64,000 nt of DNA. Source: GCA-2731375 sp964344935. GTDB taxonomy: Bacteria; Pseudomonadota; Alphaproteobacteria; GCA-2731375. Of the stretch, positions 35,658 to 44,169 are shown one piece after another. The notes below the pieces were generated by a model. The model saw nothing but the letters and a program-made list of their open reading frames with translations. It ran no database searches and was not told the origin of the DNA. Each line of letters opens with the position of its first letter. The first letter of the stretch is position 1. The DNA is taken from NCBI GenBank assembly GCA_964344935.1, contig CAYFPL010000004.1, positions 62,001 to 126,000 on the forward strand, given 5' to 3'. The translations under genes were made by a program, and so were the position numbers.

Positions 35658-36602
35658 CTATTCGACATACTTTCCTAGGCGCACGGCCGTCTGACCGGGC
35701 CGCGGCCGGTTTGTCGGCATGATCAGTACGCAGTCATCATGTGGCGTGATGATGGGCTGGGGGCCGTCATGGCCGATCACGCTGCCGGCTTCGGGGATGA
35801 CCTCCAGGCCTGTAAATCTTTCGGTGAATCGAAAGGATTCTGTTTGGATGGTGATGGGGCCGACCACTTCGATAAGACGTTGCCTGGCAGGGTCGTCGAC
35901 CATGTGGGCTGCCGCGATCGATGGTTCGATCATGCCAAGGGCATCAAGGAAATGGAACACCGCCTGGATGGCGACCGTCCCGGTATCCTTGGCCCAGTGT
36001 TGCCCGCATTCGATCAGCAGGGCGGTTTTCGGCGCATTCTCTTCCGCGAAGGCGCCATAGTCCCGCATCCGGGGACCCGCAGCGTGGCCGGGATCGGCGA
36101 CCACATGTTCTGGCACACCCATTGCGAAGGCCAGGCGCCGCCCCTTTTGCGCCGTGCCACATAGCATCAAGGGAGGGCAGGGGAGTTGCATGGAATGAAG
36201 GTCAAGAAGGTAATCCGCCGTCGCAACGATGCTTCGGATCTCCCGCGCCCGGGTCAGTTCAGCCGATTGGCGGTCGCCATCCAGGATCTCATCCGACCAC
36301 AGACGGTTGAAATCCTCGTCGACGAAGCGGGAGGCCGTTGGATTATCCGGATCGAATGAATGATAGGCGGCGACGTTCGAGAAGCTCAGGGTCAGGCTGC
36401 CACGGATTGGCCGTACTTCTTTTTCGAACAAGACCGCCAGCGCATGTGCGCCACAGACCTCGTTACCATGAGTTAGGGCGTTGATCAGCACGTTCGGGCC
36501 AGGCTGCCCGCTGTCGAACCGGTGTACAAACGGTATGCCCGTATTGCCATTGCGATAGGGCTCAATATCGATGGGCAGCAGTTCCAGCGGCGGCTCGTTC
36601 AT
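35658..36602 (-). CDS. Succinylglutamate desuccinylase/aspartoacylase-like zinc deacylase
   Basis: The 314-aa protein matches the AstE/AspA branch of zinc carboxypeptidase-like deacylases. Zinc ligands are H and E in LTHGNEVCGAHAL and H in DLHSMQLP, and a later Glu in LLIECGQHW can act as the base. It removes an acyl group from an N-acyl amino acid. The ATG at 36602 overlaps the stop of the threonine-synthase-like gene in an ATGA junction, indicating coupled translation. The context with MlrC and a PLP enzyme suggests catabolism of an acylated or peptide-like amino compound. Confidence 0.88.
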   Translation of the reverse strand: MNEPPLELLPIDIEPYRNGNTGIPFVHRFDSGQPGPNVLINALTHGNEVCGAHALAVLFEKEVRPIRGSLTLSFSNVAAYHSFDPDNPTASRFVDEDFNRLWSDEILDGDRQSAELTRAREIRSIVATADYLLDLHSMQLPCPPLMLCGTAQKGRRLAFAMGVPEHVVADPGHAAGPRMRDYGAFAEENAPKTALLIECGQHWAKDTGTVAIQAVFHFLDALGMIEPSIAAAHMVDDPARQRLIEVVGPITIQTESFRFTERFTGLEVIPEAGSVIGHDGPQPIITPHDDCVLIMPTNRPRPGQTAVRLGKYVE

Positions 36603-37843
36603 GCCATGGCTCCGTAGTCGATTTCGCTGTGCCGGTCCAAGGCCATGCCGGCCCCGGGCATGGGATATTTCAAGCCCGTGGCGCAATTGAATAGCACGCA
36701 ACGGTCATCCCTGCTGATACGGCCGTCGGCGACTGCTGCCTGCCAGGCAGCATATGTGGCGGCACCTTCCGGACACAGCAAAAGCCCGCCGTCTTGCGCC
36801 ATCTGGTCCCGCGCTGCGAATATATCCTGATCCGCCACGGCAATGGCAAATCCGCCCGATTGCCGTACGGCGCGCAAGATCAGAAAATCGCCTACCGCGA
36901 CGGGAACCCGGATGCCTGCCGCCTCGGTATGGGCGTCGGGCCATAATTCCGCATGCTCTGCGCCCTCTTCGAACGCTTTGACGATGGGTGCGCAACCGGC
37001 CGCCTGCACGGCGATCATTTTCGGCCGCTCAGGGCCGATCCAGCCGATCGCCTCCAGTTCGTCGAACGCCTTCCACATGCCGATCAGGCCGGTGCCGCCG
37101 CCCGTGGGATAAAAGATGGCATCGGGAAGCTCCCAGCCGAACTGTTCCGCCAGTTCCAGACCCATGGTTTTCTTGCCCTCGATACGGTAGGGCTCCTTCA
37201 GGGTCGAAAGATCAAACCAACCCATGGCCTCCTTGCCGTCGCCGACGATCTTGCCGCAATCGTTTATCAGCCCGTTCACTCGAAAGACCTTGGCGCCCTG
37301 CAAAGCAATCTCCCGAACATTGGTTTCCGGTGTGTCATCGGGGCAGAAAACATAAGACTCGATCCCTGCCAGGCTGCAATAAGCCGCCATGGCTGCCCCC
37401 GCATTGCCGTTTGTCGGCATGGCCATACGCTCAACACCCAGCTCCTTTGCCATGGAGACCGCGAGACAAAGACCCCGGGCTTTGAAGGAACCTGTCGGCA
37501 ACCGCCCCTCGTCTTTGATCCATAAATCGCCATTCACGCCAGGGGCGGGCATGATTGGCGTCATGCATTCACCAAGGCTCAGGATATTCTCGGGCTTGCG
37601 GACGGGCAGGAATTCGCGATAGCGCCACAGATCAGCCGGTCGCGCGGCCAGGGTTCCCTTGTCCAAACTCTTGCCCAGGGCAGCCAGGTCATAGCGCACC
37701 AGGAACGGCCGCCCGACGGCGGACAAGCCGTGCAATTGATCGCTCGGCACAATTTCACCGCTCAGACCGCATTCCAGATGGCTGACGAAGGTGGGCCGCG
37801 GCTCGGTGATGTTGCGCCAGTTGTGCATGGCCTCAATCTCCAT
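36599..37843 (-). CDS. Threonine-synthase-like PLP enzyme
   Basis: This 414-aa fold-type II PLP protein has an N-terminal SHLECGLSGE segment resembling the degenerate zinc-finger start of some threonine synthases. PTGSFKARG carries the PLP lysine, PTNGNAGAAMAAY the Asn loop, and PTGGGTGLIGMWKAF the phosphate-binding glycines. It may convert O-phosphohomoserine to threonine, but its placement between an MlrC-type and an AstE-like gene makes an alternative ammonia-lyase or catabolic role possible. The ATG at 37843 has an ideal GAGGAAGG site and overlaps the MlrC stop by 11 bases; a start 15 bases downstream is also possible. Confidence 0.87.
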   Translation of the reverse strand: MEIEAMHNWRNITEPRPTFVSHLECGLSGEIVPSDQLHGLSAVGRPFLVRYDLAALGKSLDKGTLAARPADLWRYREFLPVRKPENILSLGECMTPIMPAPGVNGDLWIKDEGRLPTGSFKARGLCLAVSMAKELGVERMAMPTNGNAGAAMAAYCSLAGIESYVFCPDDTPETNVREIALQGAKVFRVNGLINDCGKIVGDGKEAMGWFDLSTLKEPYRIEGKKTMGLELAEQFGWELPDAIFYPTGGGTGLIGMWKAFDELEAIGWIGPERPKMIAVQAAGCAPIVKAFEEGAEHAELWPDAHTEAAGIRVPVAVGDFLILRAVRQSGGFAIAVADQDIFAARDQMAQDGGLLLCPEGAATYAAWQAAVADGRISRDDRCVLFNCATGLKYPMPGAGMALDRHSEIDYGAMA

Positions 37844-39323
37844 TTTGGCCTTCCTCGCCGGTTGTAATCGGGTAGACCCCTGGCGGCACATTACGATAGG
37901 GCAGGCTGATTAGGTCCGCTGGTCCCCAATCAGGCGTCTCGACGATAAGGATAGCGCCCGCGATGGGTTCATAGGCGGCCCGGAAGTGTGTCTTGGAACG
38001 GAGCGCGATGATATCGAATTCACCGATATCGAGACCGCATTGGGTAAACGGGTCCGTATCCACAGCCGATATATTGTGGGATGTGACGATGACGGCGATC
38101 TGTCCATTGTCGATAACGGCGCTAAGACCCAGATCCACTTCTTCGCCAGTGCGGTAGGGCCCGGTGATGCGATAGCGCAGGTGGCCAGTATACTTGACGA
38201 AGCCGGAGAACAACACGGGCAGACCCGCCATCTCGGAAGACTTGCCGCCCAGGGTGGTCATCAATTGCGCGCCGAGCCCGGAAGAGGCTGCGGCCTTGGC
38301 AGCGATGGGGTCGTGGAGATAGGGAACAGCAATGCGCGCGCCATCACTGGCAAGCATGGCCTGCAACAGGTGGGTTGAATCGTTACCCCGATCCGCATGT
38401 TCCAACAGCACCACCGGCCGCCGGCCGGCCGACAGATGATCGGCCGCTAGTGCCAGCGCTTCCGTGGGATCGTATATGGGCTGGGCGCGATAAAGCTGTT
38501 CCCGCTCCGCCACCAGCCGGGCGCAGATGCGTTCTGCCGTTCGTATGGCCAAAGCCTCGTCGCCGTCGGCGACGGCCAGAACAGTGGCGCCGATCTCCGG
38601 CACATCGCCATAGGCGAAACCGGTGAACAAGGTCACATCCAGGATCCCTGGTTCATCCGTCGCGGCGTGGACATCATCCATGATCTCTTTCAAGGGTGAG
38701 ACAGCCGTTGCGGTGAAGATCGAGGGCAGGACAAGGCCCGGCCGGGCGATCGCAGTTACGGGCTCGATTTCACCGTTCAGTTTGCCCAATAGCAAACGTG
38801 CCGCCCGAACGCCTGTTTCCGCCATATCCGTGTGTGGGCTATGGCGAAAACCGCAAACGACATCGGCCAGGGACGCTTTTTCTGCCCCCACGTTGCCGTG
38901 CAGGTCCATAGCCAGAGCGATAGGATAATCCTGACCCAATACCGTGCGCAGGCGTTGCAGCAGGGAAAGTTCGGGATCGTTGTCACCGCGCGCCACCATG
39001 GCGCCGTGCAGATGCATCAACAGACCGTCCGTTTCATCCCGCCAAAGCGTGGCGCGGTCCATCAGTTCGTCGCAAAGAGCCTGGACGGCATCTTTCGAAA
39101 CGGGGCCAGATGGTGCGCATTCGGCGCATAACAGTCCCTCCACTTGGATGTCGTTGTCTTGACAGACCTGCAGAAAACCGCCGAAAACGGTGTTGGTTCC
39201 GGCAAAAGCGCGGGAAACTTCATCGCCTCGGACAATGCGGTGCGCGAAATCCGCCAATGTGGTTTCGGCCGGTAAGAAACTGACCGTTTCGTGCACGATG
39301 CCGCCGATTGCCAGGCGGGTCAT
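37833..39323 (-). CDS. MlrC-family (M81) metallopeptidase
   Basis: The 496-aa protein belongs to the microcystinase C family. It starts MTRLAIGGIVHETVSFLP, as in MlrC proteins (usually 'ETNTFSP'). Metal-binding residues are expected in MHLHGAMVA, AMDLHGNVG and FRHSPHTDM, and the C-terminal domain includes VLLEHADRGNDSTHLLQAML. MlrC cleaves linearised microcystin and tetrapeptide; most homologs act on unknown amides or peptides. It starts the minus-strand operon with the threonine-synthase-like, AstE-like and AbrB-type genes. NAD kinase lies 31 bases upstream on the same strand and may drive the set. Confidence 0.92.
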   Translation of the reverse strand: MTRLAIGGIVHETVSFLPAETTLADFAHRIVRGDEVSRAFAGTNTVFGGFLQVCQDNDIQVEGLLCAECAPSGPVSKDAVQALCDELMDRATLWRDETDGLLMHLHGAMVARGDNDPELSLLQRLRTVLGQDYPIALAMDLHGNVGAEKASLADVVCGFRHSPHTDMAETGVRAARLLLGKLNGEIEPVTAIARPGLVLPSIFTATAVSPLKEIMDDVHAATDEPGILDVTLFTGFAYGDVPEIGATVLAVADGDEALAIRTAERICARLVAEREQLYRAQPIYDPTEALALAADHLSAGRRPVVLLEHADRGNDSTHLLQAMLASDGARIAVPYLHDPIAAKAAASSGLGAQLMTTLGGKSSEMAGLPVLFSGFVKYTGHLRYRITGPYRTGEEVDLGLSAVIDNGQIAVIVTSHNISAVDTDPFTQCGLDIGEFDIIALRSKTHFRAAYEPIAGAILIVETPDWGPADLISLPYRNVPPGVYPITTGEEGQNGD

Positions 39324-39354
39324 AACGTTGCGACTCCTGGGGCGCGGCTAAACA

Positions 39355-40122
39355 TCAGGGGATGAACTGCTCGTTTAGAATGCGTTCTTCCAAATTGTGC
39401 TCTGGGTCGAACAATAGCTTCAATTCGGCGTCCTGGTTCTCGACCACCTCGATCTCCACGACGGAGCGGAATTCCTGATTATCCGCGACGACGGAAACCG
39501 GCCGCTTGTCGGGCTCGAGCACATCGAAGTGGACACGCGCCGTAGCCGGCAGCAGCGCCCCCCGCCAGCGCCGCGGCCGGAAGGCGGAGATCGGCGTGAG
39601 TGCGAGGATATCCGCATCCAGGGGAATAATTGAGCCGTGGGCCGATAGGTTATAGGCAGTGCTGCCTGCTGGCGTTGCCACGAGCACACCGTCACAGACC
39701 AGTTCATCGAGGCGAACGTTGCCGTCGATGGAGATGCGGATTTTGGCAGCTTGCCGGGTCTCCCGAAAGACAGAAACCTCGTTGATCGCCATGGCGTTAT
39801 GTATCTTGCCAGAACCGTCGGTGGCGGCCATTGCCAAGGGGTGCAGCACCGCCAGCTCGGCCGCCGAAATTCTGGCGTGCAGGTCGTCTAGCGAGAAGGC
39901 GTTCATCAGGAAACCAACGGTGCCCTGGTTCATGCCGTAGATCGGTACAGAATGCTTGTAGGTCTCATGCAAGACGCTCAGCATATAGCCATCGCCCCCC
40001 AGGACGACGATGACATCCGCATTATCCGGACCGGCGTCGTCATAACGGCTACGCAAATCCTTTAATGCAGCCGCGGCCTGCGGCGTATCGCTTGCCATGA
40101 AGGTTAATTTTTTATCGGCCAT
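39355..40122 (-). CDS. nadK: NAD kinase
   Basis: This 255-aa ATP-NAD kinase is of the short alphaproteobacterial type. The phosphate-binding GGDG motif is at residues 42-45 (VVLGGDGYMLSVLH), NEVSVFRE near 115 gives the NE/D motif, and TPAGSTAYNLSAHGSIIPL near 150-168 is the second conserved patch. It makes NADP from NAD. The start is the ATG at 40122. The divergent gene encodes a small exported protein; 129 bases lie between. Confidence 0.95.
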   Translation of the reverse strand: MADKKLTFMASDTPQAAAALKDLRSRYDDAGPDNADVIVVLGGDGYMLSVLHETYKHSVPIYGMNQGTVGFLMNAFSLDDLHARISAAELAVLHPLAMAATDGSGKIHNAMAINEVSVFRETRQAAKIRISIDGNVRLDELVCDGVLVATPAGSTAYNLSAHGSIIPLDADILALTPISAFRPRRWRGALLPATARVHFDVLEPDKRPVSVVADNQEFRSVVEIEVVENQDAELKLLFDPEHNLEERILNEQFIP

Positions 40123-40251
40123 TGGCGATATGCACCATTTGTCAATTTCTCATCATGGCTAGCAATGCGGGCGGACCTTCGGGCCAGGGTTGGCCAAACG
40201 AAGGCCGATACCACATAATGACAGATAACCGCAGTTCCTAGGGGAAGAAAT

Positions 40252-40734
40252 TTGTCAACGCGCCCTTTGTTGAAAGCCTTTTGTCTGTTTTTTTTCTTGG
40301 CCGCCGGCGGTCCGTCTTTGGCGGGGGATCGCCATGCCGGCTATTATTACCCACCCATCAGCAGCAATGAGACGTACCAGGCGCGTGCCTCAGTGATGCC
40401 GTCGGCCAGCCGGGATTTACGCATCGGGTTTATCGTGGCCCAGACTGCCGGTCAGGGCAAACGGGAGTACCCGCCCCGTTACGCCATATTCGCGAAGGGT
40501 GAAGAGGCACAGAAAATGATCATCGTCGGCCTCGATGAACACAGCTTCGCGACGCTCTATCGAGCGCGCGCTGTACTGGCACAGTTGACATCGTCGGCGC
40601 GGGCCAGTCCGCTCTTCCGCAATCTGGCCGTTGAGGACCGATTCACGTTTTTCGACCTGGCGCGGATGCTGGGATTCGAACAAATCACGGTCAGCGACGG
40701 AAAGACCTACGCTCATCGCGTCGAACTGCAATAG
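40252..40734 (+). CDS. Small exported protein of unknown function
   Basis: The 160-aa protein begins at TTG 40252, supported by a strong AGGGGAAG six bases upstream. The N-terminus is a signal peptide (LLKAFCLFFFLAAGGPSLAG). The mature part starts DRHAGYYYPPISSNETYQAR and contains YPPRYAIFAKGEEAQKMIIV and a C-terminal FFDLARMLGFEQITVSDG. I recognise this as a conserved alphaproteobacterial type, but its function is unknown to me. It has no cysteine in the mature part. It lies divergent from nadK and convergent to the TonB-like Sel1-ankyrin gene. Confidence 0.82.
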   Translation: MSTRPLLKAFCLFFFLAAGGPSLAGDRHAGYYYPPISSNETYQARASVMPSASRDLRIGFIVAQTAGQGKREYPPRYAIFAKGEEAQKMIIVGLDEHSFATLYRARAVLAQLTSSARASPLFRNLAVEDRFTFFDLARMLGFEQITVSDGKTYAHRVELQ

Positions 40735-40767
40735 ACCTTTTTCGGTTTTGAACCACCCTACCGGCTC

Positions 40768-40817
40768 CCCCTTCCCGACCATCCACAAGGTACCATCAAT
40801 GGGTGGTCGGGAAGGGG
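40768..40817. terminator. Long hairpin between convergent genes
   Basis: An 18-bp inverted repeat (CCCCTTCCCGACCATCCA / TGGGTGGTCGGGAAGGGG, one G-T pair) with a 14-base loop lies between the exported-protein stop and the convergent Sel1-ankyrin stop. There is no U-tract on either side, so it may act as a Rho-dependent or processing hairpin. A second stem with GAAA loop (AATTCGAT / ATCGAATT) lies at 40833-40852. Confidence 0.55.
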
Positions 40818-40884
40818 CGCGGGTGGCCCGGCAATTCGATGAAAATCGAATTTGGTTTAGAAATCGCGGAAAGTCATTACGGCT

Positions 40885-42513
40885 TCATCGGGCGCCGGCG
40901 GCCTGTAGACGGGCGACGATGGCGGTTTCGTTTTGAGCCCGGGCCCGCTGCAGGGCGGTGATCCCTTCATTATCGGCCGCATGGACGTTGGCCTGGTTGG
41001 CGATCAGGGCCGTCACCACCTTCTCGTGTCCGTTCCAGGCGGCACGGATCAGCGGGGTCAGACCTTTTTCATCCCTAACGTCGACCATGGCGGATTCCTG
41101 TAACAAAACCTCAGCAATATCTGGATAACCGTTGATGGCCGCCCATGAAAGCGCTGTCCGGCCTTCATAGTCGGCGGCGTCCGCATCCACGCCGGCAGCC
41201 AGCAGGGTTTGTAGCACTCTACGGTGGCCGCGCCAGGACGAAACGATCACGGCGGTACGGCCGGCTTCATCAATGGAATTGGCATCAACCCCCGATTTGA
41301 GCGCTTTCTGCACTGCGCCCAAGTCACCGATCGCGGCGGCAATCAGCAATTCCTTTTCATTGAGCTGCCGGTCGGCAGGGTTTTTGACTGGCATACGCCG
41401 TTTTAAGACTTCGCCGCGTTCGCGGGCCAACTCCAACTCTTCGCTGTTGAGGTGTGCTCCCAGCATAACGTTGGCTCTGGCAGCGCCGCTGTTCTTGGCT
41501 GCGGCTGCCACATAGTAAAGCGCCTGTGCCTCGATCCGGTTTTTTGCCGTGCCCAATCCGGCGAGATGCATTTCTGCCAAACGCAGGATGGCCGGCACGT
41601 TGCCCTGGCGAGCCGCGGAGCGGAAATATTGCACCGCGCGTTCGTAATTGCGGCGGACGCCGCGTCCTTCGGCAAGGGCACGGCCAAGGTTGTATTGCGC
41701 CATCACGAAGCCCCGTCTCGCAGCGCGCTCATATCTTTCAACTGCACGGCGTGCGGAACGGAGAAAACGTTGGTCGCGGCGTACGGTCTGCCCTTCGTCC
41801 TCGCGTACCATGCGGGGTTCGAGGTCGCGGACTGCATTTATTGCGGCGGAGGCTGCCGGGCCGACGGGCCGATCCAGATAAGGTACCCGCAGATGTACCG
41901 CCTGACGCGCTTCCTTTTTCTCAGGTTGCGTGGTGCGCTTGACCTTCTTTGGTTTGATTGTGGGCTTTGGCTTCTCCTCCGGCTTCGGTTTTTCGACGGC
42001 AGCCTTTTTCTCTGGCTTGGGTTTTTCGACAGCAACCTTTTTCTCTGGTTTTGGTGTCGGCTTTGGTTCGGGCTTTTCTACAGCGGTCTTTTTTTCCGGT
42101 ATTGGTGTTGCAGGCGGTTTAGGCTTCGGGGTTGCTGCTTTTGTGTCATCAACGGCGGGTTTGTCCTGGGGCGCCGGTTTGAGACTGGTTTCCTTTCTTT
42201 CAACGACCTCCGGCTTGGTCTTGGCCTTCGGTCGAGCCGCCGCCTGTGTTTGGGCTTCAGCCACCTTTTGCGGCTCTTTTTTCTCTTCCGGCTTTGCCTC
42301 CGCCTTAGCCGCCGGCTGCGGGGGCTCTGGCGTCTCGCTATCCTCGAATACCAGCGAAACTTCGATCAGGTCCTTCAACTCCAACGGCATACGGCCTTGC
42401 CAAACGCTATAGAGAAGTATGCCGTGCAAAATCAGACTGCCCGCCACCGCCACGACCCATTCCCAGGTCGAGGGGCGGGAAATCAGATGATCTTGACTGT
42501 CGGCAGTAGTCAT
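40885..42513 (-). CDS. TonB-like anchored Sel1-ankyrin protein
   Basis: The 542-aa protein has four parts. A short cytoplasmic start leads into one membrane helix (WVVAVAGSLILHGILLYSVW, about 19-38), with the SLILHG motif typical of TonB/TolA proteins. Then comes a Lys-Pro-Glu-rich spacer of about 145 residues, as in TonB. It is followed by Sel1-type helical repeats (about 215-345: MAQYNLGRALAEGRGVRRNY, RLAEMHLAGLGTAKNRIEAQ), and finally four or five ankyrin repeats (about 370-540: GRTAVIVSSWRGHRRVLQTL, GRTALSWAAINGYPDIAEVL). The C-terminal TonB domain is absent. The repeats should lie in the periplasm. The ATG 42513 has GGAG nine bases upstream. It is paralogous to the next gene upstream. 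Confidence 0.88.
   Translation of the reverse strand: MTTADSQDHLISRPSTWEWVVAVAGSLILHGILLYSVWQGRMPLELKDLIEVSLVFEDSETPEPPQPAAKAEAKPEEKKEPQKVAEAQTQAAARPKAKTKPEVVERKETSLKPAPQDKPAVDDTKAATPKPKPPATPIPEKKTAVEKPEPKPTPKPEKKVAVEKPKPEKKAAVEKPKPEEKPKPTIKPKKVKRTTQPEKKEARQAVHLRVPYLDRPVGPAASAAINAVRDLEPRMVREDEGQTVRRDQRFLRSARRAVERYERAARRGFVMAQYNLGRALAEGRGVRRNYERAVQYFRSAARQGNVPAILRLAEMHLAGLGTAKNRIEAQALYYVAAAAKNSGAARANVMLGAHLNSEELELARERGEVLKRRMPVKNPADRQLNEKELLIAAAIGDLGAVQKALKSGVDANSIDEAGRTAVIVSSWRGHRRVLQTLLAAGVDADAADYEGRTALSWAAINGYPDIAEVLLQESAMVDVRDEKGLTPLIRAAWNGHEKVVTALIANQANVHAADNEGITALQRARAQNETAIVARLQAAGAR
41975..42110 (-). repeat. 33-base tandem coding repeats in the Lys-Pro spacer
   Basis: Imperfect units of about 33 bases encode 11-residue periods of the form AVEKPKPEKKx. 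At least three are recognisable, differing by substitutions. They form the extended spacer of the TonB-like protein. Confidence 0.65.
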
Positions 42514-42631
42514 CAACAATCGCTCCGGTTGGTTTCGGAGTTTGCGGTGAGCCGCTGCCGTTTCGAATACACTCCTCTCATATTACAGAAATGGGTGCGA
42601 CGGACAGCCAAATCAAACAGCCACATGGCAG

Positions 42632-44116
42632 CTAACTGCCGCGGCCGCGGATCAGGAAGTAGAGTAGAATGCCGATAACAACGGCGAAAATGATCAGTAC
42701 CGGCCAGACCTCAAGCAACAGCGCAATCCAGTCCTGGTCCTGATCGCCCCGTTTGGCCTTGCGCTTGCGCGACTTGAGATCCCGGTCTGTCGATGGCGGC
42801 AGAGCTTCCAGTAGGTTTCCAAACTCCCGTTCCAGAAACTCCTTGCTCGCTTCGCCCGTTTCAGCCTTTCCATCGGGAGCGACCTGGATCATTTCGTTCG
42901 CTTTGTTCAGGACAACGTCCTTGCCGTCGATCTGTCTATTCAACAGAGCCAGGGCGCCGATACCGCCATCGTCGTCTTCCAGCAATACCAAGATTTCCTT
43001 CGTGCCGCCGCTGGGGCCCTGGCGCAATATTTGGGAAATGCGCAATTCTTCCACCGCATCGGACCTATCAAGCGCCGACATGCCGGCGTCATCGGTAGCC
43101 TGGGTATCTGCGCCTGCGTCCATCAATGATCTGACGATTTCCTCGTGGCCATTCCAGGCGGCGCGGATCAATGGCGTGGCACCCGTGTTATCACGCACAT
43201 CGACAAGGGCACCTTCCTCCAGTAGCAGATTGACAATGCCGGGATGGCCATTAATGGAGACCCACATCAACGCGGTACGGCCCTCGTTGTCCGCGGCGTC
43301 GATTTCGACACCCGCATTCAATAATTTGGAGACGACTTCCTGATGTCCGCGCCAGGCTGCCGTGACGATGCCGGTACGGCCTAGGGCATTGATGGCATTC
43401 GCATCGACGCCCGCCCGGAGTAGGCTATCGACTTTGTCCAAATCGCCTTCGGCCGCCGCTTCCAGCAGTTCCTGTTCCTGACTGCGTTGCAGGATCAAAT
43501 CGATCTTTGGCAAGGCATCCCGAATTGCCTGTGCCCTTTTGCGTACTTCTTCCAATTCGTTTTGATTGAGGTGCGGCCGCAGGAGTTTAATGGCCAGCGA
43601 CCCGGCCTGGTTCTGCAGGCTGGCGGCGACGAAATAGTATGCCTGGGCCTCTACTCGGTTTTTCGGTGTGCCGGCCCCGGTCATATGGAATTCGGCCAGG
43701 CGCAGCATGGCGGGCACATTGCCTTGGCCCGCGGCGAGGGCAAAACTCTTCAGCGCACGGGGTATATCCCGCTTTATGCCCCTGCCGTCGGACAGGGCAC
43801 GGGCGAGATTGTAATGAGCCATGACGTAGCCCAGGTCCGCCGCGCGTTCATATCGGGCTACGGCTTTCTTTGCGGCCCGGGCGTATCTGTTGTCCAAAGC
43901 TACGGTCTGGCCGATATCCTCGCGTACCATGCGGGGTTCATATTTCCGGACCGCGCGGATAACCACGGCTTCGGCCGGGCTGACGGCCTTGTCGATGTAG
44001 GGAATGGTCCTATGAACGGCCTTGCGCGTTGTGGTCGGCGCGTCCTGGGCAAAGCTCAACCAGGAGAATGTGCAGGCGGCGAGCAGAATAAGAAAGATAC
44101 GCGGCCATGGTGTCAT
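42632..44116 (-). CDS. Exported Sel1-ankyrin protein with C-terminal membrane helix
   Basis: The 494-aa protein has a signal peptide (FLILLAACTFSWLSFAQD), Sel1-type repeats (about 90-190: MAHYNLARALSDGRGIKRDI, RLAEFHMTGAGTPKNRVEAQ), and ankyrin repeats (about 220-345: GRTALMWVSINGHPGIVNLL, GATPLIRAAWNGHEEIVRSL). A C-terminal domain near 355-435 (VLLEDDDGGIGALAL, FGNLLEALPP) recalls the small domain preceding OmpA or following FecR domains. A basic linker and one membrane helix (VWPVLIIFAVVIGILLYFLI) end the protein. From residue 36 to about 345 it aligns with the downstream gene, starting at PYIDKAV and MVREDIGQTV, so the two are tandem paralogs with different anchors. It lies 118 bases upstream of that gene. 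Confidence 0.87.
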   Translation of the reverse strand: MTPWPRIFLILLAACTFSWLSFAQDAPTTTRKAVHRTIPYIDKAVSPAEAVVIRAVRKYEPRMVREDIGQTVALDNRYARAAKKAVARYERAADLGYVMAHYNLARALSDGRGIKRDIPRALKSFALAAGQGNVPAMLRLAEFHMTGAGTPKNRVEAQAYYFVAASLQNQAGSLAIKLLRPHLNQNELEEVRKRAQAIRDALPKIDLILQRSQEQELLEAAAEGDLDKVDSLLRAGVDANAINALGRTGIVTAAWRGHQEVVSKLLNAGVEIDAADNEGRTALMWVSINGHPGIVNLLLEEGALVDVRDNTGATPLIRAAWNGHEEIVRSLMDAGADTQATDDAGMSALDRSDAVEELRISQILRQGPSGGTKEILVLLEDDDGGIGALALLNRQIDGKDVVLNKANEMIQVAPDGKAETGEASKEFLEREFGNLLEALPPSTDRDLKSRKRKAKRGDQDQDWIALLLEVWPVLIIFAVVIGILLYFLIRGRGS

Positions 44117-44169
44117 AGTGTCATGGCGTCACACCGTAGGGATGTCTGCATTCCCGCTCGTCTGTGCTC

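Noticed and set aside
41452..42678. Plus-strand 408-codon frame opposite the TonB-like gene
   Set aside because: It translates the complement of Lys-Pro repeats into Phe/Leu/Trp-rich low-complexity sequence.
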